Source: Celoporthe dispersa
Lineage: Eukaryota > Ascomycota > Sordariomycetes > Diaporthales > Cryphonectriaceae
DNA: 64,000 nucleotides
Direction of reading: 5' to 3'
Assembly (NCBI GenBank): GCA_016584495.1
Contig: WAID01000005.1
Coordinates: forward strand, 806,501-870,500
Each line of letters opens with the position of its first letter. Position 1 is the stretch's first letter. Below, one piece after another: positions 23,320-34,069 of the stretch. The notes beneath the pieces are model-generated. The model saw only the letters and a program-made list of their open reading frames with translations, ran no database searches and was not told where the DNA came from. A program made the translations under genes and the position numbers.

Positions 23320-25054
23320 ATGCCTGGTGAGATCCGAACCGTCTGCAAGGTCAGCTTCGACAAGCCGGCCAAGGACCAGCCATACCTTCATGTGAGCCAG
23401 CTCCCCTATCAACCCCACCTGGACTCGCACGCTCGAAGTGAAACTGACCTCATACCAGAACAGGTGGCACCCAGATAGTATGTTGTCTCTACAGAGTCCA
23501 CGAGACTGGATTTTAGCTGACCCAAGATTTTCAGTTCCCTCTGCGGCAAATATCAAGGATGGCGAGACGGTGAAAATCGAGTGTGTTGACTGGTACGCGG
23601 AGCCATGCCCCTCCCTCCATCCCTCTCTCTTTCTCTCGCTCTTTAGAATTGTAATCATATACTGACTTCTTGAACCCCCTGGGTGTGCCGGTGTGCATAG
23701 GACCGGTGGCCAGATCAAGAACAACGACTCTGCCGATGACGTGAAGAACGTCGACCTGACCGAGGTGCACTACCTCAGCGGGCCCTTTAACGTGGAGGGC
23801 GCGCAGCCGGGCGACGTGCTGCTGGTGGAGATCATGGACGTCCAGCCGTTCCAGGACCAGCCTTGGGGGTTCACGGGTGTGTTTGCCAAGGAGAATGGGG
23901 GTGGGTTCCTGGACGAGATCTATCCTTCAGCGTGAGTTCGCCACTCTCTTCTTCTTTTTCTCTCTCACATCCTATCCGTTCCTATGCTGACAATTTTCTT
24001 GCCACCCTGCAACAGCGCCAAGGCCATCTGGGACTTCGAGGGCATCTACTGCACCTCGCGCCACATCCCACACGTCAAGTTCGCAGGCCTCATCCACCCA
24101 GGCATCCTGGGCTGCGCGCCCTCCGCCGAGGTGCTGGCCGAGTGGAACCGGCGCGAGGGCGAGCTGATCGCAGCCTCCAAGCTGGAGGGCCGGGACGTGG
24201 CGCTCCCACCCCAGCCGCGCTCGGCGCACGCAGGCGCCTCGGACACCGCGCTGGCCGAGAGGGTCGGGCGCGAAGGGGCGCGGACGGTGCCCGGGCGGCC
24301 CGAGCATGGCGGCAACTGCGACATCAAGAACCTGTCGCGCGGGAGCAAGGTGTACCTCCCTGTGCACGTGGATGGCGCCAAGTTCTCGGTTGGGGACCTG
24401 CACTTCTCGCAGGGGGACGGGGAGATCTCGTTCTGTGGGGCGATCGAGATGGCGGGCATCATCACCATCAACTTCAAGGTGCTCAAGGGGGGCATGGCGG
24501 ACCTGGGGATGAAGTCGCCCATCTATGTCCCTGGGCCCGTGGAGCCACAGTTTGGGCCGGGCCGCTATATCTACTTTGAGGGGTTCAGCGTTGATGAGCA
24601 TGGGAAGCAGCATTATATGGATGTGGCTGTTGCTTACCGGCAGACGACCCTGCGTATGTCTCCCTTTCTCTCTTCCTTCTCTTGCGATGTGCTGGCGTGA
24701 CTGATGGGCTTTTGACTTGCTTACCTCTTCTCCTCTCTCTCACTCACACGCTTTCTAGGCGTCATCGAGTATCTCCGCCGTTTCGGCTACAGCGACTACC
24801 AGATCTACCTCCTGCTCTCCTGCGCCCCCGTCCAGGGCCACGTCGCGGGCATCGTCGATATTCCCAACGCCTGCACCACGCTCGGCCTGCCAATCGACAT
24901 CTTCGACTTTGACATCTCGCCCGCCAAGGGCCCCGCCAAGAAGCTGGACATGGGGCGGTGTGCCTTTGAGGGGGATGCTACGGAGGGGAAGGTCACGGCT
25001 GGTGGTAAGAATAGTGAGCATAGCTTTGGGGGTGGCTTGACTTATAAGTCGTGA
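23320..25054 (+). CDS. Formamidase (acetamidase/formamidase family)
   Basis: Hydrolyses formamide to formate and ammonia; in Aspergillus the FmdS enzyme serves nitrogen acquisition. Six exons: 23320-23391, 23459-23477 (only 19 bp), 23535-23592, 23701-23931, 24016-24653 and 24759-25054, giving 437 residues, the usual family length. The microexon plus its neighbours yields HNRWHPDIPSAANIKDGE, and the next joins give ECVDWTGGQIKNNDSADD, both strongly conserved. Later marks are PWGFTGVFAKENGGGFLDE, GGNCDIKNLSRGSKVYLPV, DLHFSQGDGEISFCGAIE (metal and active-site region) and YLLLSCAPVQGHVAGIVDIPN near the C-terminus. No signal peptide, so cytosolic. All splice sites are GT-AG and no frame break was found. 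It converges with otu1, whose stop lies 373 bp away. Fungal formamidases are commonly under nitrogen control, but I did not find clear GATA clusters. Confidence 0.95.
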
Positions 25055-25427
25055 GCGGGACCGGCCTGCCTGCTAGGAAGAAGTGAGAGGGGTGATGGGC
25101 ATTCAGATTGCAAGACACATATTGTTTAGTCGCTGTCGAGAAATTGCGAGACTTTCTACTGTCTAGCGTATCTTGCGATGCCTTTTTTTCTTCTCTCTTC
25201 CAAGGAACGCTCCGTCATAGCATATGACCAAACGTGAGCGGGTGTCAGTCAATCAACAAGGCGGCCAAAAGATTGTGTATGGTATCCTGCAGAATCGCTA
25301 CAGACCCTATGCACCAGATGAGTTGCAAGAACTTGGAATAGCATTCACACCAGCAACTCTTCACATCTCCGCCACCAGCAGGTTGGTTACCACACCCAAC
25401 CACCACCGCAGGCGCTAAAAGCTTGAC
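25055..25427. other. Convergent 3' intergenic region
   Basis: 373 bp between the stops of formamidase (+) and otu1 (-). No gene; T-rich sequence at 25180-25200 could be 3'-end signal sequence for the formamidase. Confidence 0.5.
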
Positions 25428-26581
25428 TCAAGTGATCTCCATCTCACTCAGGGCCGAGTGTCCCGTCTCCTTCATATGCTTCCTGGCCTCTCCCGTTCCG
25501 GCGCCGATCCACCCGCAGCCTGGGACATCGCAACGCAGTACAAAAGTCAGTGGTGTCCGTGAAGTAGTGCTGCTCCTTGAGCTGCCTCGCCAGCTTCTGC
25601 GCCATGGAGAGGACCGCGTCGTTGTCCGTGTCCCACTTGACCTCGTCAAAGTCTATAGGCAGGCTGAGGTCCATGGTGAAGGCGATGCGGTCGTAGTGGA
25701 CGCCAGAGTAGAGCAGAAGGCAGCGTGTGGCCTTATGCTCGCCGTATCGGTCTATACGCTGGGTCTGTGACACAAAAGTCAGCTGGCTAGGAAGGGCCGG
25801 AGACGGTGGGACGGGGTTTCGACATTTAAAAAAGAGAAAGAAAAAAAGAGAAAAAAAAAAAGAGAAAGAGAAAAAAAGGTACCTTCACGTCCACAGAACA
25901 GATCTCCATATCGTAGATATCGGAGAGAATGGACAGCTCAATAGCACCGCCCCAGCGGTCGGCCTCCTGGATGAGTCCTGCGTACCTCCGTGGGTTCATC
26001 TCCAGGACGACCTCGTTGAACTTGTCCGGGTGGGCAGGATGTACTCTGCGACCTCCCGCCGCAGTGTTGGTGCCGGATCTGGCCGCTGAAGCACGCCACC
26101 GAAGGCAGTGAACATGCAGGAGTTGTCATCCGGCATGACACGTAGCGCTGTAGTTTATGTTTGTTAGATGTGTGGCTCATAGACAGTTAAACCCAGCAAG
26201 GAATGAGTGAACAGGGGGTGGGGGCGACTTGCCCATGTAACCGTCCTTTTCGGGCCACTCTATCACTGTCTTGTCTGGCTCGACCTTCTTGGGCTGGAAA
26301 TCGGGCTTGGTGGCGACGGGGACCGCAGGCGCGGCGGGCTCTTCCCGGGACTCCTTGGGCACAAAGGTGACGGCCTCACCCTTGAGGCCCAGCGGCTCTA
26401 TTGGTGCATTTGGGTCGCTGAGGTCGATGGTCTTGAGGGGCCAGCCATATTTGAGAGACGAAGGCTCGGCGCTCTGCTTCTCTTTTAGGTGATCCAGCAG
26501 CTTCTGAAGGGTCCAGTCTGGTGTTGCCGTCACCGTCTCTACCCAGCCGGGCCCGCGCACCCGGAAGCGGATATCTGCCAT
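25428..26581 (-). CDS. otu1: Ubiquitin thioesterase OTU1 (YOD1 type; frame-broken)
   Basis: Deubiquitinase that works with Cdc48/p97 in ER-associated degradation. Order of domains: a UBX-like N-terminal domain (residues 1-80, VETVTATPDWTLQKLLDHL), the OTU catalytic core with MPDDNSCMFTAFGGVLQRP (Asp124 and Cys127 of the active site), RWGGAIELSILSDIYDMEI, LLYSGVHYDRI (His228), and a C-terminal C2H2 finger with RCDVPGCGWIG and HMKETGH. Exons: 26581-26233, 26147-25883 and 25764-25428. Intron 1 uses a GC donor (GCAAGT) because only this gives GYM-ALRVMPDDN in frame. Two single-base faults: one base is missing near 26035 (EYIL then HPDKFNEVV), and one is extra in AAAA (+ strand) 25542-25545, between TTDF and VLRCD. 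Corrected length is 316 residues with exact phase closure. Otherwise typical of the family. Confidence 0.9.
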
Positions 26582-26725
26582 TGCTTGAGGATGTCTGGTG
26601 ACACGAGAGGACTGTGGGCTTGCGATGATGTTGTGTCCCCGTCGTCCGAGGAGTCGTGCGTCTGGAGTGAATTAGGAGCTTGGGTAGGCGACCTCAATAG
26701 CCTTCCTCAGGCTAGAACTCTGTCT

Positions 26726-26761
26726 CAGTGAGTGAGTGAGTGTGTGTGTGTGTGTGTGTGT
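26726..26761. repeat. (GTGA)n-(GT)n microsatellite
   Basis: About three GTGA units followed by about eleven GT units, 150 bp upstream of the otu1 start. Confidence 0.85.
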
Positions 26762-28024
26762 CGAGTGCGGTCACTGCTCGTCCTTTCTGATCGATCGATA
26801 TCCTCGGTGCATGTGAACGCGGAATACGAGCAGCCCACAGCAGAGACCCCTAACGTATGTACACCCCGCCAAACCAGTATCTCAAGCCAGGTCCAAGAAG
26901 AAATTCCGGAATGAATCACGGCTCCAAGTTTCAGTGTCGATCTGATCCGGTTACTGAATCCGGCTTTTTTCCCCTTCTTTTCCTTCTCGAAGCTTCCAAG
27001 CAAGAAGAAGTCTTACTAGGTCGGCCAAGCTCCAAGCCCTGATTCAGAGAGCGACTTAAAAAAGATTGACGTCTTTCTAGAAACAAGCCTCTTCCGTAGT
27101 AACGTAGGGATTGGTGGCAGGAGTCAGGTTGGGTGTCGAGAGTACGGATTCAACTGATTAAACCACGAATTCATTAATTCCCCTCGGGACTTTCGATATC
27201 GGAATTCGGTTTGTTGGTCTCTCTTGCCCTATTTTACCACCACAGCAGAGGAAGGCCCGGGTCATAGGGCCCTAAAGGACCCTAGTCAACTTGATGCTAG
27301 CTACGTTCGACTCTAGCGCGCGGCAGCCTTCCTCTCTGCTGTGGTACGTTGGTACAGTATACTGACACCACTATTACAGTGCTACGTAGCCAGCTGTGGG
27401 TACTATGTAGCTACTACTACAGCACTGTTTGTACTACGGTTGGAGATACGGACGACCTTCCCCCACTTGCCTTGCCAGCCTGTAAACAGCACCTTGGGGA
27501 AAATTAGACGCCACCACAACCCACTAACCTACCGCGGCACAGCGGATCAGCGGGCCAGGGTCTGCGGGGGGGCTTTTGCCTTAGTGGAGCGGAGTTACTG
27601 CAAGCTGAGATGCCCATGCTCTAGAGCTCCGGAGCGGGAGAGAGAGAGAGAGGCACAGGGGGGGAGGAGAAGGGGGAGGGGGGTTGTTTAGCTCCCCTAG
27701 CCACCAGCGGGTCCTCTCCTCGACGAGCGCGTACTTTCGGCGGAGGAGGCACAAGCCACCTTCGACGACGAAGAACCGATCACATCAGAGCATGCGAGTC
27801 TATCTGCACGGTTCTAGGTGGCTATTTTTCCTTTTCCTGTCGAGAAAGGATATTCTGTGCATACTACTGCTGCCTCCAGAGGCGAGGAGCCCAACCTCCT
27901 CAGTATCTACAAGACGAAATTCAAGCGTCGAAAACAAAGCTTGGCGCGCGCGCACCCGCCGCCTCGAGACCTGACGCGTGAAGAAGCCCACCCAGCAGCC
28001 ACCACCATCGCTGCGCAAGCCACA

Positions 28025-28030
28025 TATAAA
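28025..28030 (+). promoter_or_regulatory. TATA-like box upstream of rsc1
   Basis: TATAAA 495 bp before the rsc1 ATG, followed by a C/T- and A-rich leader-like sequence. If used, it implies a long 5' untranslated region. Position and motif only; no other support. Confidence 0.3.
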
Positions 28031-28524
28031 ACGTCGAGAGCCCGAGGCTACGTCGTGTTCTCTTGCTGTTAGTTTTCGGCTCGAACCTCTACAGTGGTTG
28101 GCAGTCGTGCGCTGCCACTTGCGACCAGACCCGCGCCCGACGGAGCTTTGCGCCGCGACAGCTACAGACAGGCCTCGCTTCCCCTCGGCGCCACTACTCG
28201 CGACATACTAGGCCAATCGCGTATCCTGCTGTCCAGCAGAGGTTCTGAAATCATTGCAGATCCCCCTCCTCGAAGTCTCCCACGATCTCTTCTCGCGCCG
28301 CCCGTCCCTAGGAGCACAGGAGGACCCGCGAAAGACACCCCCAGTCTCCAGACCGAAAGAGACACGACAATATCAGAGCATTCTGGGCAAGAGCCAAGGT
28401 GATACAAGATATCACGGTTCACACAATACACTTGAATACAAGAGCGTGGGTCCATCTGATCGTTAGGATCAGACGATAAAAGAAAAACACGAACACAACG
28501 ACAAACCCAGTGGCACCAACGACA

Positions 28525-31500
28525 ATGGCACCGCGTTCCGGCGACGAGATCATGGTCCACGACTCTATCGAAGCGAAGGGTGATAGTGATGTCGACGCGG
28601 CAGACGCTCCAGACGACGCGGTTGACGCTGTAAAAGAAACCAATGCAGGGGCCGAGACAAGTCCGCGTACCACCGGTCATGACAACAAAATGGACGTTGA
28701 TGCAGATGCAGATGCAGATGCGGACGCTGATGCGGATGCGGATGCGGATGCTGACGCCGAGACTGATACCGACGCGAACGTACACGCGGGCGCGGGCGCA
28801 GACGGTAACGGTGAGGCTGACGCCGAGGGCGAGGCTGAAGAAGAAGACGTCGCCGAGACCTCGGCAGTGCGACCGGGGCGACGGAGGGGGCCTGACACTC
28901 CGCATAAGCGACTCCTACAACTCATCGACAACACATCCAGGTATCTCTGCGAATACGAAGAAGAGTAAGTTCCCCTAGGCCGATTCTCCCAAAATGCCGC
29001 GAGGGAGTGGGTTTCTCGCTGATGCTTTCTCCGCAGCGACGAACTGCTTGCTACAGGCTTCCAGCGGCTCCCGAAGAAGAATGATTTACCAGATTATTAT
29101 GAGGTCATCTCAAATGCAATGGCATTCAGTACCATTCGGGTAAGCAACTGCAGACCAGTCAATTGGACACACTTGTGTTCTAACAGGAAGACTAGCAAAA
29201 ACTCCTCAAGAAGACCTATACCCAGTTTGCAGAATTTGTTCATGACGTCGCCCAAATCTGCCATAACGCGCAAGTCTACAACCGGCCATCTGCACCGATC
29301 TTCGGGGAGGCGGTTCGGCTGCGGGAGGTCTTCAAAGAAAAGCTGCTGCAGCTAGTAAAGGAGGGAACAATTCAAGCTGAGGAGGCCGTGCTCCCCGATC
29401 TTGGTGAGCTGCCGCCTGTCGAGGACTCGCCCCCTCCCTGACGAGGACGAGGAAGACGAGGAGGAGGATGAGGAGGATGAGGAGGACGACGACGAGGATG
29501 AGTCCTCAGATGACGAAGGCGGCCGTCGCCGGGGCCGCAGGCGAGGTCGCGCTTCCAAAAAGGACGACGACGGGGATGACGACTACGTGAAGAAGCGCGG
29601 CCGCCCGCCAAAGGTCTTCACACCAACAGAGGCTCGCATCAACGCCGTGCTGAAGGGGCTCAGGAAGCCGAGGAATGACGATGGAGACTTGCGCATCTTG
29701 CCATTCGAGAGATTGCCCGACAAGCAGCTGAACAAGGACTACTACCAAACAATCCAAAACCCCATCGCGGTCGATCAGATCAAGCGCAACGCCAAGCGCA
29801 AGAAGTATCGCAATGTGGACGGTGTCCTCGCCGACCTCGAGCTCATGTTCGCGAACGCCATAGAGTACAACGAGGAGGGCAGCGACATCTTCGATGATGC
29901 CATCGAGCTGCAGAAGGAAGCGCGCCGTCTGGTGGCGCAAGAAAAGTCCAAGTCTGACGAGGAATTCCGGGATGAGGAGGGCAAGCTGCCGCTGTTAGAG
30001 GTCGAGCACAACGGCGAGGTCTGGAGAGTTGGTGAGTTGGGAAAGGCTATGATTACTATACAAGGGGGCTCCCCTGGGCCGCAGCCGCATCCATGCTGAC
30101 ATGTGCACTGTTTAGGCGACTGGGTTCACATTCGCAACCCCAACGACCTGCAGAAGCCGATTGTGGCGCAGATCTACCGCCTCTGGCAGGATGAGGCTGG
30201 CAAGCAATGGATCAATGCCTGCTGGTACTACCGGCCCGAGCAGACGGTGCACCGCGTCACGAAGCGGTTTTACAGGAACGAGGTGATGAAGACGGGTCAG
30301 TATCGCGACCATTTTGTCGATGACATTGTGGACCGCTGCTTCGTGATGTTCCACACCCGCTACCACAAGGGGCGACCGCGGGGTTTCCCTCGAGACAAGG
30401 AGGTGTATGTGTGTGAGGCGCGCTACAACGAGGAGAAGTACACCTTCAACCGGATCAAGACGTGGACGAGCTGCCTGCCCGACGAGGTGCGCGAGAGGGA
30501 CTACGAGATGGACCTGTTCGACATCCCGCGCAAGCTGAAAAAGGAGCCAACCCCAATTGCTCACCTGCTTGCGCCCGATGCCAAAGAGACAGATCCGCTG
30601 CCGAAACCCAACTGGGGTCACAAGGACGCGCCGCCTGTTATCGGCGGTGTGCATATGCGGCCCCGAGAGTCTAACGTAAGTGATCAATTTCCCTTTTTTT
30701 CTTCTTTTCTTTCTTTTCTTTTTTCTCCCTCGTGCGCTGGCATTCATCTACACCATCACACGCAGATTGTTTCGTCATCCTTCCTCTCCCTCTCCATCCC
30801 CCCCCCCTCTCTCTTTTCTCACACACAAACATCCTTTTCCTCTCGATCCCCTTTATTCCATCGTCATCGCTCTTATTGCGCCTGACTGCCTTGAGCCGGA
30901 CCATTCGTTCCACACCGACCCCATCTCGCACAAGGCTGTCAGTCTGAAGGGTCGTTCAGCCACAATTCACAATCTCTTATCGTGTGCCACATCCGTCTCG
31001 TCTGATTTGCCCCTCCTTTCACACACTCTCTCACACACACGCTTACACCCAAATCCTTCCTTCATCACATTCCCTGCCTGCGTCCATGCATAGGGGACAG
31101 GATATGTGACCTGTTGCTCAGATCCCACCTCCTAATACCAAAAAAAAAAAAATAAAGAAGAAAAAAAGAAAGAAAAAAAGAAAGAAAGAGGAAGAAGAAA
31201 AAGCCATGTGTTGTTGTTGGCAAGCAGAAGAACCTGGACTGACACACAAGAACTTGGGATCCCTGTGAACAGGACTCGCCTTCGCCTGAGCCGACGCCAG
31301 AGCCACCCGCGGTTCCACCACCAGTCATGGCCACTGACCCGATTCGTCGGCCATCTGTCCCGATGCCTACTGCCCCGACCGCTTTTTATCCCGGCGCGAC
31401 GGGTCCGCTTTCTTCACCTTCTCCTGCACATGCACATGCGCATCATTTCCACCAGGCCCAGTTCGCGCCGCAACACCAACAACAACAACAGCTGCAACAA

Positions 31501-32430
31501 CAACGGTCGCTTAATCATCCCGGCTCAATCCCACCACACTCATCGATGCAACAGCATCAACATCAGCAACAATACCAACATCAGCACCCGCAGCAGCACC
31601 AGCACCAGCACTCAGTGCCCTCGCCAGTGCATGCCGCGACCGGCGCTCATTTTGCACCACCACCGCCACCTCAACAGCAGCAGCAGCAGCAGCACCAGCA
31701 CCAGCACCAGCACCAGCACCAGCACCAGCACCAGCACCAGCAGCACCCAGGTTATCATCACCAACAGCAACAGCACCAGCAACAGCACCATTTCCAGCAA
31801 CAACAACAACAACAACCCCACTTTGCGCCAGGTCCTGTCTCAGCCGGTGGTCATCACCACCACATACCCAACTCCTCCTTCCCCGCTAGCTCCTTCAGCC
31901 ACCCTCAGGCGGCCCCAGCACCACCACAGCCTCGCATGGCCATGGCTCCCACCCCGAGCAACACCGCGCTCCCGCATGCCAACGCAAATGCCTACATCCC
32001 ACCGAGGCAGATCGAGGTCTACACGCTGCGCGACCTGGACGTTCAGATTCCAGCCGAGATCCGGGAGCAGTACCAGAGGGATGAGAAGGGCCAGATCCTG
32101 TTCTTCACGACACCACCCCTGAACCGACCCCACGCCGGCGCTGCAGAGGAGAGCGCCACCCTCGGCCACAGCGTGCGGTACCTCTCGGGGCTGGAGGAGC
32201 ACCGGGCCAAGAGGAAGAGGGCGCGGGAGGAGCGCGACGAGGCGGAGAAGGCGGCACGTGCGCAAAAGGCCGCGCGGGACAAGGAGATGAGGGACCAGGG
32301 CGAGAAGGCCCTAGGTGCAGCGGCGGGTGCGATGCTGGGCGATTGGATCCTAGGTATGCAGCGTGAGAACGAGCTGATGAGGGGGGCGTGGGACGCGGAG
32401 AAGCCTGCGCACGACGAGAAGGTCGCCTAG
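28525..32430 (+). CDS. rsc1: RSC chromatin-remodelling complex subunit Rsc1/Rsc2 (one frame break)
   Basis: Double-bromodomain plus BAH-domain subunit of the RSC/SWI-SNF-type remodeller; binds acetylated histones in the nucleus. Exons: 28525-28964, 29037-29139, 29196-30031, 30116-30675 and 31273-32430, giving 1031 residues. The N-terminus has an Asp-Ala repeat. Bromodomain 1 spans about 135-240 (LLATGFQRLPKKNDLPDYYE, AQICHNAQVYNRPSAP). An acidic Asp/Glu block and a KKRGRPPK AT-hook-like motif follow. Bromodomain 2 is about 325-425 (DYYQTIQNPIAVDQIK, FANAIEYNEEGSDIF). BAH is about 458-590 (GDWVHIRNPNDLQKPIVAQI, ACWYYRPEQTVHR, EVYVCEARYNE). The C-terminus is Gln/His/Pro-rich and ends in a Lys/Glu-rich coiled-coil-like stretch. 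The extra C in CCCCC 29430-29434 breaks the frame after the first bromodomain. The fourth intron is unusually long (597 bp). ATG 28525 was preferred over an in-frame GTG 15 bp upstream. Confidence 0.92.
28688..28758 (+). repeat. Coding GAYGCN hexanucleotide repeat (Asp-Ala)
   Basis: About eleven tandem GAT/GAC-GCN units inside rsc1 exon 1 encode alternating Asp and Ala. Third-position variation (GCA, GCG, GCT) shows it is no longer a perfect repeat. Confidence 0.9.
30676..31272 (+). other. Long fourth intron of rsc1 with complementary purine/pyrimidine arms
   Basis: GTAAGT donor at 30676 and AACAG acceptor at 31272, about six to ten times the usual intron size here. A pyrimidine tract (T/C only, about 30688-30730) lies just inside the donor side and an A/G tract (about 31141-31203) lies near the acceptor side; the two are largely complementary. 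C/T-rich and TCACAC-rich sequence fills the middle. No stretch looks like a missed exon. Confidence 0.6.
31676..31746 (+). repeat. Coding CAG/CACCAG repeat (Gln-His)
   Basis: A (CAG)n run followed by about nine CACCAG hexamers encodes a Gln tract then alternating His-Gln in the rsc1 C-terminal region. Further CAA/CAG/CAC-rich sequence continues to 31815. Confidence 0.9.
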
Positions 32431-34069
32431 ACAAGCCCTCGGCTGCACTCGACGCACACGACACACATCGAGGGAAGGAGACGACTCGGAGATCTGCACT
32501 GTATTTTTGTTGTAATTCATGGTGCGGCGTATGAAGCAGCAGTCGCCCGGTCAAGACGGCCGAGGGGTTTACGGGTCAAAACAGGTGTGCTGTTTGTTCT
32601 CTTGTTTTTATTTTTTCTCTCTTCTTTCTTCAAACAGCTGAACCGACGGGGAGCACACGGCAAAAGCTCGGCTTTGCCAATGTCACTGTCACTGGATTTT
32701 TAAAATAGAAAAGCTAGGGGGGTTGCACGGAAAAGATGGTCCTCTGTGTGTAGAGGACCGACATATAGCCCTGGAGTATGATCCTTAGACACCAGGACTC
32801 GTGGATTCAAAAAAAGGGTTGCTACGGGAAGAGCTGGTTGGATGCGAAGATGCGTTGTCGCGCACCGACTTAAAAAGAAGCTAGTATTCAAGTCTTAAAT
32901 ATGCGATCGTGGGGGAGGCTGTTACGCCACATCAAGTTTCGGTTCTTGTCTGTGGGCATTCGCTCTCTATCTGCATGCAGCCATTCCATGGTGATGTGAT
33001 CATGATGAAGGAAGACGGAGAAGAGACCCGTCGCAAGAGGTGCGGCGGGGGAAGGTTCTTCCACCACGCCTTTTCTCTCCATCCCTCGTTCCAGCACATT
33101 GATTTAACAGCGATCGCCAGCTTGCTGTGTGTTGTCGTGGTGGAGTACGCAACTCTGGAGCTAATTTGTGTTGGAATTCAGATAATTACGACCTGGCCAA
33201 AGCATTAAAGGGGGGAGGGGGGTTGGGGGTGAATGACATTTTCCTCGTCCTCCTCTAGGGACCTGCGAGGTGATGTTTTGCGTATGGCATGTGAATTAAA
33301 AGTGTAATAACAAAGTCTCTCGTGCCAGTCGCAGTTGGTGGGTGTTGGAGGAGGGGGGAGTTTTGTTGGTCTCCATGGGGAGGGTAAAATTTAAAATTGG
33401 GAGGCCAGCGATTGGCGCCCTCCGAGCTGCCGTCAGTAAACTCGGCCGCTGGGGGGGAGGGGGGCTTTGCTATGGTACGGAGTTAGTGCCTCCACCCCAC
33501 TGTAGATACGGTTACAGTGGCCTTGAGTACATATACCCCGCAATCCCACGAGCCGCCTGAGCCCTGATGAAGCCTATAACGTAGACCCTTTGTCTTCTTG
33601 TCTTCACACTACTCTGTCTCGGCCACTCCTAGCCATCCTAGCCCCACCCTAGGACCCCCCCACGTACCACACTTTAACAAGTCGGGGAGTTCATTCCATC
33701 ATCGACTTCGAGTCCGTCTCTACTGTTGAGCGATAGCTTCTTTTTTCTCTCTCTCGTCTTGGTGTCACGCCTTCATTTTCCACCTTCTCAAGAAATCGAC
33801 CACGAAAAGAAAGAAAAAAAAAAGACCTGGTCACCTATTTAATGCGACTGGAGGCATGTACTCCCATCATTTGGACATCGTCTTGAACCCCTCCTCGAAC
33901 ATCACTTGATCTCTTTCTCTTCTTATCATCGTCGTCACGTATGACCGCCAGCCAACCTCTTCAGGCCTTCCTCACTTTTGATTTTTCACTTCTTTCGACT
34001 CTATCTCTCTGTCCTCTCGTCACTCCTCCTCCATAGTAAACCAACCTCTTCGGTCGATCTCACATCAAG
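32431..34069. other. Intergenic: rsc1 3' flank and NYN-gene leader
   Basis: About 1.6 kb without a gene. CT-rich sequence from about 33735 suggests the transcription start region of the NYN-domain gene. GTATGA at 33939 and CATAG near 34036 could delimit a 5'-untranslated intron of about 98 bp just before the start codon; this is inference only. Confidence 0.5.

Larger units (their letters stand above)
26582..28524. other. Intergenic region between divergent otu1 and rsc1
   Basis: About 1.9 kb holding the otu1 promoter (left) and a long upstream region of rsc1. It has a GTGA/GT microsatellite at 26726-26761, an AG-rich tract near 27632-27690 and a TATAAA at 28025-28030. No open frame looks like a protein. 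Confidence 0.55.

Noticed and set aside
31208..32122. Long Ser/Thr/Asn-rich frame overlapping rsc1 exon 5
   Set aside because: It is the CAG/CAC repeat read in another frame; the rsc1 frame continues from a spliced bromodomain/BAH protein.
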